DNA of 64,000 nt from Apis mellifera. Its lineage: Eukaryota > Arthropoda > Insecta > Hymenoptera > Apidae. Below, piece by piece: positions 25,531 through 37,179 of this stretch; position 1 is the stretch's first letter, and the number at the start of each line of letters is the position of its first letter. The stretch is taken from assembly GCF_003254395.2 (NCBI RefSeq), contig NC_037648.1, positions 6,083,635 through 6,147,634 of the forward strand, written 5' to 3'. Below the pieces are notes generated by a model that was not told where the DNA came from, did not search any database, and was given only the letters and a program-made list of their open reading frames with translations. The position numbers and the translations under genes are program-made.

Positions 25531-25857
25531 AAAAATCTAGAATTATCCCATCATCTTGCGCATCTTTCTCAAAGGTGAGCAAAAATCAACGTTTGAACAA
25601 TCAAGGATTAATACACCAGTTAATTCAAACTCGAATTTTTTTGAGTCGCGTTCAAAAAAATTTCGAGGATACATTAAATTCTTGCGGTGCAAAAATACGT
25701 GTAAATAATCGAGAGGGTGGCGGTAATCCGGCCGGTACAATGTAGCCGCAAAATCGACATTCCCGGCTAATCAATCCTTTCAGGTGCACCAGCCTCGAAT
25801 AATATAACGCTTGCTTGGCGAAAGATGCACCCACTTGGTCGCGCATCTTGGTGCAAG

Positions 25858-25921
25858 TATAAAAACGGACGATGTAAAAGCGCAAAGTCGAAAGCAATTT
25901 CAATCGACTGAGGTTCCCCAG
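25858..25921 (+). promoter_or_regulatory. TATA box followed by possible non-coding first exon
   Basis: A TATA box, TATAAAAA, lies at 25858-25865. A donor CCCAG|GTAAAT follows at 25922-25923, about 57 bases after it, which fits a short 5' exon starting near 25890. No initiator motif stands out. This would fit a plus-strand promoter inside the island, but it is untested. Confidence 0.2.
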
Positions 25922-25975
25922 GTAAATGTCGAACGTGAACGTTCGAAAACGAAAAAGAGATTCATGAAAAAACAG

Positions 25976-26065
25976 AGAACGAGAGAGGGGGGAGGGAAAG
26001 AACGTGATAGAGAGGGAGGTGGAGGAAGAAGAAAGCGGAAGAGAGAAGGAAAGGTAAAAAAAAAA
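25976..26065 (+). repeat. Purine-rich tract
   Basis: 90 bases almost free of pyrimidines, including gagagaggggggagggaaag. It is a possible GAGA-factor or triplex-forming sequence, and it accounts for the length of both overlapping ORFs. Confidence 0.75.
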
Positions 26066-26469
26066 AGGAATAACCGGCTGCCAAAAATCCAAAGCGAATC
26101 CGGCGAGAACGAGCCAGTCTCCCGGCCGCAATTTCACGCGATCGAATCGGGCCGAAGCAAATTAAAAACTAATCGTTTTCCCGCATCCTGCTGGCACGCG
26201 CTTTGCCTCTGTGGCTCGAGCCCTAGTCCATCCGTGAAAAAAACACAGGAGAAACGTACATGAATAGGAGAGTGGGACAGAATCATGTATACCCACACAA
26301 ACGAGTCAACCGTTTGACCGACGCTTGATCTTACCAGGGTGGGACCTGTAGCCGACAAATTGTTTTTCCTTTTTACCCTCCCTTTCTGCTGATTGATCTT
26401 TCACGCAAACCGCAGAGCCACGAAGTAACCTGGCTACTGATGATTCATCACGAACTCTTGCTATAAGAG

Positions 26470-27985
26470 ATTATAAGATTTATCAATATTTTCTGAGATA
26501 CGGATGGATATTATGATTGTAATATTGATTGTTATTGTAAAGAAATACATAGAATTTCTTTTATCCGAACTTTTTATTAATCGAATATTCTATTATATAT
26601 CTTTATCATTATTTATATTAGTAACAGAATAGTTATATTAGTATATTTGTAAATAGATGTTCCATGATAATGAAAATAAAATTTAATTTGAAATTGATAT
26701 TGAACATGTTTACAATAATATTGAAACAAACATGTTATACTTGTTAATTGTTATTGTTAATTGTTAAAACAAAATTGGAAATATTGTTAAGAAATTAGAA
26801 AGCGGTGAGAGTATTACAAAATTGACAAAAGTAGCTATGTAATATTGATAATTAAAAAATTAGCTAGTGAAATTGGAAATTATATGCCAAAATTTGCATT
26901 TTTTTGAATTAAAAAATTTGTGCTAAATTTGACAATTACAAAAATTTGAATTTCCTAATTTTTATAATGAAAAACTGATTTTTTTATTAAATAAATATAT
27001 TCAAAATATGGAATAAAAATCTATATTTCAAAAAATTTCTGTATTTTACTTAGTTCAAATAATGAAGATATATTATGTTTCAATAATTTCAATATAAATT
27101 TAATTTAATTCGTTTAATGATAATAACAATAATACAAAATATTATTAAGAACATAAAATCATGTATATGTATATTATATTTTTTATTATTATATTAAAAT
27201 GCAAAAAAATATGTAATAGGTAATAGATATTGCATTTCAATATTCAATTTAAAAAATAATTTCTTTGTGCAATTTATAATGAAATGAAATGAAAAAGGAA
27301 TTATTTCAAAAAAAATAAAAGATATAAAAAAAATACTTAAAAGTTTATAACTAAAACATTGAAAAAGGAAATTTATATTTTCTATAAATCTTATCAGAGT
27401 CTTTACTATTACATAATAAAGTTATTCCGCTATATATAATAGAATGAAGGAATTTAAATTAGAATCGCACAAGGATAAAAGAAGTTTTATTGCTTATTTT
27501 TATAAAATTTTGTATTGGATGTATTGGATCTGGTGAAATCAGACCCGCATTTTATTCAATTACTAATCTATAATAGCATAGTACTTTAATTGATTAGTAT
27601 AATTTAATAATAATATTATTACTCTATATTAAAATCTATCTCTATATTAATATTATAAAAATTAATTTTTAAATATAAAAAATATAATTTTCTTATATGA
27701 TAAAATTAATGAATAAATTAATAAATTGAATTAGGAAAAATAATTGTTATTTAAGTTATTTGTATATTATATTCATATAATTAAAATATTAATAATATAA
27801 AATTTTATTATAAAAATTTTGTATACTTAAGTTTTACTTATGTTTTAATTTATTTTGTTAAAAATAATTCAAAATTAGTTCCTATATTTTAATCCAATTT
27901 TTTTTATAATTACTTTTTAAGTTTTTTTTTTATTTCACTATTTTTTTATTTTTTTCAAACCTATTGAATTATTTCCCAATAAAAT
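26470..27985. other. AT-rich desert
   Basis: No gene or element seen. Confidence 0.8.
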
Positions 27986-27989
27986 TTCT

Positions 27990-28130
27990 CAACCGCGAAC
28001 TTCATGGTAAGATATTCTTGCGATCTTGTTTAGAAGGCAAGAATACTTCATAGTTGCACGTTCCAGAAAAGAAAGAGTGCATTAACTTGCGGATTTCTTG
28101 AAAGGCTCTTGACCGAGGAAAAAACTTACT
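27990..28130. other. Small island with isolated donor-like site
   Basis: About 40% GC. ATG|GTAAGA near 28005 resembles a plus donor, but no acceptor precedes it within a sensible distance. Confidence 0.3.
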
Positions 28131-28401
28131 TAAATTTTTAATTTTAAGAAAAATAAACAGAATCTGATTATTGTGTTATAAAAATAATCAAATTATTCAT
28201 GATGAAAGCTTAAAATCAAATGTTATGCGAACGTTTATTTGTGTAAAAATAAATTTTGATCAACAAAATAAATTATTTAAAAAATTTCTATTTTAAAAAA
28301 TAAATTTAATTATTATATTGCGTTAATATCGTATATTGTATTGATTATATATACATATAATAAAACTTTACAATTTTGTTTTAAATGTTTTAGTAAAAAA
28401 T

Positions 28402-28554
28402 TTATATTTAAAATAGATAGATTTTAGTTTATTTTCTATAAAAAAGAAAAAATATAAATAAATACATTATTTATTATCAAATAACAATATTTTTTTTATA
28501 AAAAATTATTCTTTATATAAAAAATGAAATAAAATCTATCTATTTTAAATATAA
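28402..28554. repeat. 25-bp perfect inverted repeat, 103-bp spacer
   Basis: Left arm 28402-28426 (ttatatttaaaatagataga and onward) and right arm 28530-28554 are exact reverse complements over 25 bases. The spacer is AT-rich with its own partial complementarity. It may be a degenerate MITE, a cruciform site or a hairpin RNA. Confidence 0.85.
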
Positions 28555-28580
28555 TCTATATATTTTAAATATAAATTTTT

Positions 28581-28642
28581 AAATCACAAATTCAATAAAT
28601 AAATATATATATATATATATATATATATTAAATTTGTGATTT
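28581..28642. repeat. (AT)n inside a 12-bp inverted repeat
   Basis: Arms aaatcacaaatt (28581-28592) and its exact complement (28631-28642) flank an (AT)n core at about 28602-28628. It begins 26 bp after the larger inverted repeat ending at 28554. Confidence 0.9.
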
Positions 28643-28649
28643 GATTTTT

Positions 28650-29953
28650 TAATTTCCTTCAAAATTATCATAAAAATATATTTTGTTTCTCTAACTTTAG
28701 TGTTAACATTTAAAAAAGAAATTTATTTTACAAGAAATAAAACATTTCTGTTGTTTTCTTAAAACAATAAAATATAGGATAATATATATATAAAATTTAA
28801 TTTAATACTATCCTTCATTTTAATTCATCATATCTTTTATTATTTTATATTTATATAAAAAAAAATATGAAATATTTCTATCTAAAATTATTTATGTATA
28901 TTAATTTTAATATAATATTTATTTTTAATATTTTTTATTAATTATTAATTTTTTATTAATTTTATTTAAAAAATGTATATATTATTATTATATATATGAT
29001 GCCATTTATATTATTAATAAAAAAATATGATTACTATCAAAATAATATATTTATACATATATGTAGTATATCAAGTAGACATTTCTTTTTTCACTAATAA
29101 AATTACAGAATGTATTATTATGTATTATTATTCATTTAATTTTAAAAATATATTTTTTTTGAAACTATTTATTATAAATTTTATTATAAATTAATAATTA
29201 TAATATAATATCATAATCATAATATAATTTTATATATTTGAAAAAATATAGATATATTAGAAAAACATATATTGGATAAATATATAGATATATTAAAATA
29301 TGTAAATAATACATATTATTTATTAATTTGAGATTTAATTAGATTTATTATAAAAATATTATGGTAAATCACAAATATTATAAAACTTTATATAACTTTT
29401 TTTTTTTTTTTTACTGATAAAAAAGTCAAACAATTAATTTGGAAAACAAAAAAAAGAAAAAAAATATTTCAAAATTATAAATCTCAGTTATATATAAATT
29501 AATATAATTTAAAGTTTATTTAAATTATTTATTAAATTTATTTTTTAAAAATTCAGACATAAAAAAGACTTTAAAAAGAGAAGTTAAGTTGTAGATGGCA
29601 CCACTATTCAGCCAGCAGTAATCTTTCATACATTAAAAATACAATTTTCACAAGTACAACTTATTTAATTGTATTTTTTTTAGCTAATATTTTTTTGTAT
29701 AAACTTATTCAATTTATTATCACTAGTAAAAACAGAATAAAAGACTTTTTTCTTTTTTTCATTTTTCTCTCTTTTTTCTTTTCTTTCACTTTCGTTACAT
29801 ATCTAATAGATTTCATATAATTTTAAACAAATAATTGACTTTTACAATTACATTATTACATACATAAAAATTGTTTTTATTTTTTTAAGAGGTAAAATAT
29901 TATATATTAAATTTCTAGTATTAACAACATATAAATAATGATAAAAGTTATTT

Positions 29954-29994
<41 letters not shown>

Positions 29995-30530
29995 TAATGT
30001 TTATTAATATATAAATATATAAATATTACATATAATATTACATATGTTAATATTTAATTATACAATTATATATAACATAATATTTATCTATAGAATTATT
30101 TCCTAAAATAAGTATAATTTAAAGAATTATTTCATATGAAAATTATTTTTTTAAAAGGGTTTTAATAATAATGTGACTAATAGATAAAGTGAAAACATAA
30201 AAATTTATAAATCTAAGTAGAAATGTTTTTAAATCTTAAGATAGTCTTTTTTTAAATGAAACTATGTTTTTATTTAGCTAGGATTATATGTCCACATCGA
30301 GATGAATTCATTAATTTAATTATATTGATAAAATATAATAATAAATTCATCTTTTGAAGTTTATTTTGAATTATTAATTCGATAATATGTATAAATAAAA
30401 ATGAATATTATAGTACCTACCATAATGCCTAATTTAAAGAAAAATATAACTTTCAATAAAACAAAAAGCAAAATAGAATTATTTATCAAATCATTGTCCT
30501 GTTATTTTATTGTTTATTCCAATAAAGTTC
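28650..30530. other. AT-rich desert with isolated CTCF-like word
   Basis: No gene seen. A short non-AT patch at 29585-29630 carries TAGATGGCACCACT (29593-29606), which resembles a CTCF core. A T13 run lies near 29400. Confidence 0.7.
29948..29997. repeat. (TA)n inside an 11-bp inverted repeat
   Basis: Arms ttatttgttta (29948-29958) and taaacaaataa (29987-29997) are exact complements around a (TA)n core. It has the same architecture as 28581-28642. Confidence 0.9.
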
Positions 30531-30539
30531 ACATTTTCC

Positions 30540-31130
30540 AGACGAGATACACGAGAAATTCCTCTCCCAAAGGAATTTCAAACTTCCAACTAGCATCACG
30601 TTCTCCATTCAAATAGAATTTTCAAGTTAATATCAGGGAATATTTATATATGTTTACATCGATTATCTACAAACTGTTAGTTGTTTATAAAGAGACAAAT
30701 TGACAAATTTGGTTATTACGATCGAACCATGGCCGAATTATGACAACCTAACCTAACTACTTCATGATAATCCATGCGCGTAGAGGCGGAAATGGATGAC
30801 ACTCGAAACTTTCCCGTTCGGTAACGATGAAAATAGTCCGTGTTCGTGAAATGCGATTTCACTGTAGCCGGCAGGCTACGAATGCACGCGATGAACGAAC
30901 ATGCACGCATCTATGCACGCGATATCATACCGTAGATGTCGTGGGTTAATTACAACAATCGATATCGTTTAAATTGCAGGTTGCGCCTGCGTGCCATTTC
31001 GCGAGGCAAATATAGAATAGTGAATACGAAACAGAAGGAAACAAGGCAAAGAAAGAAAGGGACTCGGATATTGTCCATTGCTCGATTCATAATGTGAAGA
31101 CGAATGACAGTGGCGTAAGCTTGAAAAATC
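30540..31130. other. GC island with repeated ATGCACGC word and hairpin
   Basis: GC is near 45%. The word atgcacgc occurs three times at 30882, 30901 and 30913. A 6-bp hairpin, GTAGCC-GGCA-GGCTAC, lies at 30864-30879. Minus frames of 64 (30910-30716) and 60 codons have no splice support. An acceptor-like tttaaattgcag ends near 30979 on the plus strand, without an exon model. Read as a regulatory island. Confidence 0.4.
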
Positions 31131-31265
31131 ATATAAAAATTTTAGATTTCTAGATTCATTTTAGAAAATAATTTATTTGATTTAGAAAATAAATTTTATG
31201 AAAACTAAATTTTATCAAAACTATTATATATTATATATTATTTTGCAATCCATAAAAAAAATATA

Positions 31266-31270
<5 letters not shown>

Positions 31271-31317
<47 letters not shown>
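31271..31317. repeat. (AT)n microsatellite
   Basis: About 23 AT units with one early interruption. Confidence 0.95.
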
Positions 31318-31319
<2 letters not shown>

Positions 31320-31325
<6 letters not shown>

Positions 31326-33540
31326 ATTTAATTCGATAAAAGAAACAAACAATTTTTTCTTTATTTAATTTTGCATTCTTTTTAAATTAATGTTATTATA
31401 TCGAAAATAAAATCAAAATAATAGTACAAAAAAATTTCTAATTTATTGTAATTTCGAAAAAATTTCTGAAAAATATAATGTATAATATGAACAAAATAAT
31501 CATTACTAATTATATATCGAAATAATAACATTAATAAAAATATAGATAGATAAAAACTTGAATAACTTGAAACTATATGTGAAATAAATGGTTTTCAAAA
31601 AAATTTGTATTGTATTGAAAAATATTGAGAATATAAGATATGCTATTCCTGATATGCTATTTATTACGAATAATATTTATATTAGATTAATTAATAGCAT
31701 CGATCTTAAAAATAAAATTGTATAATCTTAATTAATAAAATATAAAAAATGACGGATAAAAGAATTTAAATTTATATAAAAACGTTATTTTATAGAAATT
31801 ATTATAGATATATATAAAAGAATATAATATTGAAAAATGAAAATTATATTTATAAAATATTTATAATTAAATTCTTTTTTCATATTGTTCAATTTATTAA
31901 ATTAATTATATATATTTTCTATATTTTTCTAAATTTTTATAAAATTTTTATAAATAATAGACTATATAGTATTATTTTTTTTTATTATAAGAAAATTTAA
32001 AATAAAATTATGCATTTTATACATAAATATAGCTTTTATATATTAATTTTATTTTATACATTATATAATAACGTGATTGTATAGGTGATAATAAAATATC
32101 AATCACTACTACTATAATTTAACTTGACACTTTAACTATATTATTATATTATAAATATTACTTATTATATTTTGAATTAAAATTGATTATAAATAGACAT
32201 GAATAAATTTTTCTTAAATAATTCTAAAAATTTTTTATATAATATTTCTATAAAAAAAAAATATTAAATATTATAATATTAGATTTATCATTAAAATATT
32301 CAAATAAATAACAAAATATTAATATTTAACAATTAATTATCATAACATACAGAAATATATTAAATTTTTAATAAGATCTTAAAGTATCTTAATTAAAAAT
32401 CATTTTTATTTATTATTAAAATTATAAAAGTTAACCTTTAATCGTGAAATACTGAAACATAGCGTCATTTATTATTTGAAAATAAAATTATGACGAAGTT
32501 TAAAACTTTTATACTTTAAAATCCTAGAATAAGATTAATAAATATTTAATTTAATAATAAATATTAATTTGATTAATAATGAATATTTTTTTGAATTAAT
32601 TGTAAAATTAAATTTAAAAATGAAAATAAGAAAAATAAAACCTAATATTAAATAACAATATATAAAATAATATTGTTCCTTGAATTTTTATTTTAAAGTA
32701 TTTTTATTATTATTCCGATTATTATTAAGAAAAAAATCTTTTAAAATGATTTATAATGAAATAATAAATATATATTTCTATAACTAAGAATGTGATATTC
32801 AAAATTTAAAAATTTTAAAACTTTGCAAATCTTAAAAAGTTTCATGAACCTTGAAATTTGTTACTATTTTTTTAATTTAAACTTTATAAAGAATAATAAA
32901 TAATTAAAAAATAATTTATATCTTATCTATTTATAGCTTTATCTTAATTAATTTATAATTTATTTATATTTTTTGTACATAATATTGAGTACATAACGAT
33001 TCGATTGAGTGATTCAATAAATAATCATTTGACATTTTATAAAATAAAAGTTTAATTTTTAAGAAATAATAATTTTTATTACTATTAGCTGATTATTATT
33101 ATTAAATCTAAAAATTTCAAAAATTAAAGTTTATTAAAATTTGGATTATTGCTTCAAAATAATAATTCTTATACAAAAATAAATAAGTATTCTATATGTT
33201 AAAATTTCTAGATTTTAGAAAACATTCAAGATTTAAGTTTTACGAATCTGAAAATTATGTTGATATATCTTTAGTTATAACAATAAATAATATTTTTTTC
33301 AAAATTTGAAAGAAACTTCAAGTTTAGAAAAAAATTTAACTTTTTCGTTACGAAATCATTTATATTTTTTAAATAATAAATTTTTAAATTGTTTTTTTAA
33401 GTAGTAAAAAAAAATTTTAAATAAACAGCAATTTTAAATGACTCCATTTAAAAGAAATCCTCAAATACAAAAAATTAAGATTAGATAAAATAAATCCAAG
33501 GCTATCGTAATATAAAGTAAATAGAATATTATTTCGAAAA
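31320..33540. other. AT-rich desert
   Basis: No gene or element seen over 2.2 kb. Confidence 0.85.
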
Positions 33541-33544
33541 GGAA

Positions 33545-34000
33545 TTCTACGCTACTGGCGAATGCCTTGAATGACCGTATAATCAAGTGTGACGGCGCGT
33601 GCCAAGCGTACCTGTGTCGCCACCTGACGGCATCAGATCACGGCAGTTGTTACATTACCCCCCACTAACGATATCACAACATGAATGTTCCAGCGACAGA
33701 ATATCGTCAATGCTATCGTTGCACGGTCTGCATTGCGATCTGTCTCTTCCATTTATTTCGCTAACTTCGCCATCCTCTCCAATCTCAAATTTCGTGATTT
33801 CATAATCTTTTACTTCTTTCATCTCTATTTAGACAAACCATTTTCTTGTTATCAAAGTGTAATTCGAAACAATTCATGAAATTTTCATGTTTCGATTTAA
33901 ATAATTTATTTGCTTTTAACAGATTCTTTCGCCGCAGATACACGAACGAGCATTTTCAGCGCAAATAAGGAAGGAATGTTTTGTTAGATCATAAAGAAAT
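33545..34000. other. GC island, regulatory-looking
   Basis: The core 33590-33740 is about 50% GC, with an E-box CACCTG at 33621-33626 and many CpGs. Plus frames of 68 (33599-33805) and 64 codons have no acceptor or donor and run into pyrimidine-rich text. No gene called. Confidence 0.4.
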
Positions 34001-34009
34001 TTCTGACAA

Positions 34010-34960
34010 TTTTATGTTTACTTCAAAGAAACTTGATTTTCTACTTTAAAATTCAAATTGAGATTAAATTTTTATACCTCTCAATGGCTCTTTTTTCCAT
34101 AGAGACACAAGTAAAAAACCAATTAGATTATTTCAATTTATTCATTTAAATTTTTCAATATATAAAAAATAAGATTTATGTAATATCGTTATTTAAATAT
34201 TATTATATACATATTTATAGGCGTTTTTAGTAATGAAAAAGACGATTAATTGTAAATAATTAAATAAAAGATAATTATCTAATATATTAAGTTATTAAAA
34301 AGTTATTAAAAAAGTTATTAAAAATATTTGTTAAAATTTTGTTACTTTATATTCAGTAAATAATATTCCTGAAAGAAAATTCAATATTTCTTGAACAATG
34401 AATGGAAAAAATTTACAATATTAAAACATTTTATTATAGTAAAATTCATTAAATAGATTTTAAAAAATATTATAAAGAAAAAAATTTCGATATTTTTGGA
34501 ACAATAAGAAAATAAAATTTATATCATTATGCAATACAAATTAATTCTCAATTATTATGTAATGAATTTGAATTCTTATTTCATTATCATAATTTAAAAT
34601 CAAATTAATAGTTAAAAACTATTAAATCTATTAAAATTTGAATTTATAAATTCTCTATCGATAATGCTAAATGAATTATGAAAAATATACATAATTTATA
34701 TCTAAAAAATTTTAACTTAAAACTCTTAAATTGAATTTATTATTATTATTGAATTATTTAAAATTGAAATTATTATTCGTTAATTTTACATTTCTTTTTG
34801 CAACATTGTTTTCTAAATTCTCACATTGAATATTTTCTCTTAAACAAAGAACATGAATTTATTAATAATTATTAGACCGTATTTCAAAAATTGTTCAGAA
34901 GTTACATCTATTTATTCAAAAACATTTATCCAAAATTGCCATTAAAAAGAGAAAAATTCA
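34010..34960. other. AT-rich desert
   Basis: No gene or element seen. Confidence 0.8.
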
Positions 34961-34975
34961 TTTTATATTCTCCAG

Positions 34976-35159
34976 TTGCAAGTTTTCTTAATTGAAAAAA
35001 CGAAACATCCAAGCATAGTGAAACACGAAGAGGATAGTCGGTTAAGAGAGGAGACTATGGTGTCGCGTGGGTCGATGGAAAGGGAAGAAGGAGTAAAAGC
35101 AGACAGGAAGCAGCTGGACATCGAGTCGCGTGCCTCGCAGGAAACGCAGACCTTCCAAG
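34976..35159 (+). CDS. Candidate 184-nt internal coding exon, charged unknown protein
   Basis: This is the best exon candidate in the window by combined signals. The acceptor (attttatattctccag, AG at 34974-34975) and the donor (CCAAG|GTAAGG, GT at 35160-35161) are both near consensus, and one frame is open throughout: 61 codons plus one base. The peptide starts LQVFLIEKTKHPSIVKHEED, continues SRLREETMVSRGSMEREEGV, and ends ESRASQETQTFQ. It is strongly charged, without Cys, membrane segments or a signal, and resembles a disordered linker or coiled region. The antisense strand is also open (80 codons) but lacks matching sites. The start phase 0 fits the end of exon 22252-22315, and the end phase 1 fits the start of exon 62736-62816. 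Family unknown. Confidence 0.42.
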
Positions 35160-35161
35160 GT

Positions 35162-35510
35162 AAGGAAGAGTAGTGCATATATACCGTTGCTTTACCCTCG
35201 AGCATAAGCGCTAAGGCGGAAGAGGATCGAGTAGCTCCAGAGAGGCTAAAGTCTGAAGAGGCTTTTATTGCTATATAGAACCACGTCCTGACACGTGCTC
35301 TGAAGATATCTTCGTTAAACGTTTACCAACGGGACTCGTAATGGCACGCGACAACATCCTCCAGGTGGTCCATCGTCTCGTTAGTGTACATAGCTGCAAT
35401 ATGCGGCAAGATAGTACATGTACAACAAAGAAGGAACATATATATATATATACGTATATTCTCGTGTAGGAGATCATCATTGGAAAAAGAAGAGATTTAA
35501 AGATCAAATT
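35162..35510. other. GC island right of the 184-nt exon
   Basis: About 43% GC falling rightwards. E-box CACGTG at 35292-35297. Minus frame 35507-35271 (78 codons) has no splice support. A short (TA)n lies near 35440. It may be an intronic regulatory element. Confidence 0.35.
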
Positions 35511-35514
35511 TGAT

Positions 35515-36640
35515 AAATAAAATTATTTTTTTGCAAATAAATTTATTAGTTCATAATAATAGAAAATAAATAAGATGTAAATCATAGAACTTTATTGGAT
35601 ATATAATTTTCTTCTAATTTTATATTTTTTGTTTTATAAATTCTTTCTTTGTTAAATTTTATATTTTTGAAAATATTATAAATATTAATGTTAAGTCTAG
35701 TTGTGAATTATTATTTATTTAGTAACTAATAATAGTGAATTTATATTATAAATACTTTCTTTATCAAATCAGATAACTTGTAATTTAGTAATATTTACTG
35801 CAATTTTTTGTTTATTTATATTTATTAGAGTATTAACTTGTAAATATTTAAGTAATTTTTTAACTTTTTTTTTAAATTTAGGATCTTTATATATGTAATA
35901 TATATGTAATAAACTATATATGTAATATATATACATATATAAGTATATATATATAGTACATAAGTATTAAGATAAATAAAAAAATAAACAGATTCTATTG
36001 AAACAAACATACAAAAACAAATATTAAAACAAATTTAGTTATTAGTGATCTAATATTATTATTATTAAGTATCTTATTAAGTATTCTATTTTGTTATTAT
36101 TATATACTATATTGTACTCTTGAATTTATTTTATATAATTCAAATTGTTAAATATTCTAAACTTTCAAAAATTCTAGAAATTCGCAAAATCACGATTTTC
36201 ACTTCTATATAAATAAACTTCAAAATTCAATAAAAAAGCAACAAAGAAAAACAAAATAAATAGTAAAAATATATAATTGTATATTAATATTACTCATTCA
36301 ATAAAATAAAATAGTTTTTTCAATAATAATCAAAATAATTTTTCTTCCTATCTAAATAAATCTCAAAATTTTAGTTAAAAAAAAAATAAAAAACAAAATA
36401 AAAAATATATAAAAAATATAAAAAATTTTAGACAAGAAATTCAAAGATATTTATCAACATCATTTCTCTCATTATCCAATATGTTATTATATCAATGCAT
36501 TTTTTTAATAACAATCAAAACAACAATATTTTAACAATTATTTTAACAATATATAGTCTCATTTCTAATTAAATAATTTTAAAGATTCTATATAAGATTA
36601 AAAAAACAAATTAAAAAATATTCGAATATACATATACTTC
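35515..36640. other. AT-rich desert
   Basis: No supported gene. A tyrosine- and isoleucine-rich 61-codon minus ORF at 36010-35825 comes from a TA-rich microsatellite. Confidence 0.8.
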
Positions 36641-36668
36641 AACACAGAAGATCAATTACTTAATAAAA

Positions 36669-37097
36669 ATGTCACAAAGATGTAACAACAAAAATCGAAT
36701 GAAAATCTTTATCAGTCGTTTTGATATTGAATTATCAAGTGTATTGGAAAAGCAACGAGGAAAAAGGAAATACTCAGTGCTTAGACGGAAGGAAAAAGAA
36801 GAGGAAACGGGGCACGTGTTCATATGGCTATCCGGTGAAATAAGAGACCGGAAGCATCTGGGGGAAGCCGTATTGTTTGTTCGAGTGCTTTATTCGGTCG
36901 AGCCGCCCCGCACTATTCCAAGTTTCTACGGGGTGACTCGAGTAAAACGAACGCAATCTCGAATCTCCGTGACGCAATATATCGTTGCCTTCAAGACAAA
37001 GCTGTGCAAAACCTTCTTTGTCCATGGTTCACTAGTTCAATTGCCTCTATGTGAAATGAAAGAACGTTGTACGAGTACCATGATTAGTAATATGTAA
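36669..37097 (+). CDS. Candidate single-exon or terminal-exon ORF, 142 aa, unknown
   Basis: A true ATG at 36669 opens 142 codons to a TAA at 37095-37097. The N-terminus is MSQRCNNKNRMKIFISRFDI. A very basic middle (KQRGKRKYSVLRRKEKEEET) is followed by a mixed region containing GEAVLFVRVLYSVEPPRTIP and ending TSTMISNM. There is no signal peptide or clear membrane helix and no recognised domain. An acceptor-like cttcaacacag ends at 36647 and the same frame is open from 36648, so a terminal exon is possible; that phase does not fit a direct join to exon 34976-35159. Antisense frame 37025-36828 (65 codons) is shorter. An E-box CACGTG lies inside at 36813-36818. The AT-rich start and CpG-rich middle give mixed codon use. 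Confidence 0.3.
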   Translation: MSQRCNNKNRMKIFISRFDIELSSVLEKQRGKRKYSVLRRKEKEEETGHVFIWLSGEIRDRKHLGEAVLFVRVLYSVEPPRTIPSFYGVTRVKRTQSRISVTQYIVAFKTKLCKTFFVHGSLVQLPLCEMKERCTSTMISNM

Positions 37098-37179
37098 TGA
37101 TTGAAAATTGGGATACCATTTGGAATTGACGTTTCTGGCATTTAAAATATGTTTGAATCGTTTCCTTAATCGGTAATGT

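Larger units (their letters stand above)
25540..26460. other. Large GC island, dense overlapping frames, unresolved
   Basis: At 0.9 kb this is one of the largest islands. Minus frame 26137-25652 (161 codons, GTG start) and plus frame 25811-26263 (150 codons) lie antisense to each other around a purine/pyrimidine tract at 25976-26065 that itself suppresses stops. Minus-strand splice signals include a donor CCTG|GTAAGA at 26334-26333 and an acceptor-like ttttatacttgcaccaag followed by an open frame MRDQVGASFAKQALYYSRLV. On the plus strand there is a donor AAAG|GTGAGC near 25574. Several frames look equally coding-like, as expected for unbiased 50% GC DNA, so no single CDS is called. Confidence 0.35.

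Noticed and set aside
25652..26137. 161-codon minus ORF, the longest in the window
   Set aside because: It starts with GTG and its middle is encoded by a 90-bp pyrimidine tract, which removes stops. The length is near chance for all islands combined. Only the last part might be an exon.
25811..26263. 150-codon plus ORF, Arg/Lys/Glu/Gly-rich
   Set aside because: Its bulk is the purine tract at 25976-26065 read as protein. No start context or splice support.
30747..30757. CCTAACCTAAC, like the insect telomere repeat TTAGG
   Set aside because: Only two units, inside an island. Telomeric or interstitial arrays are much longer.
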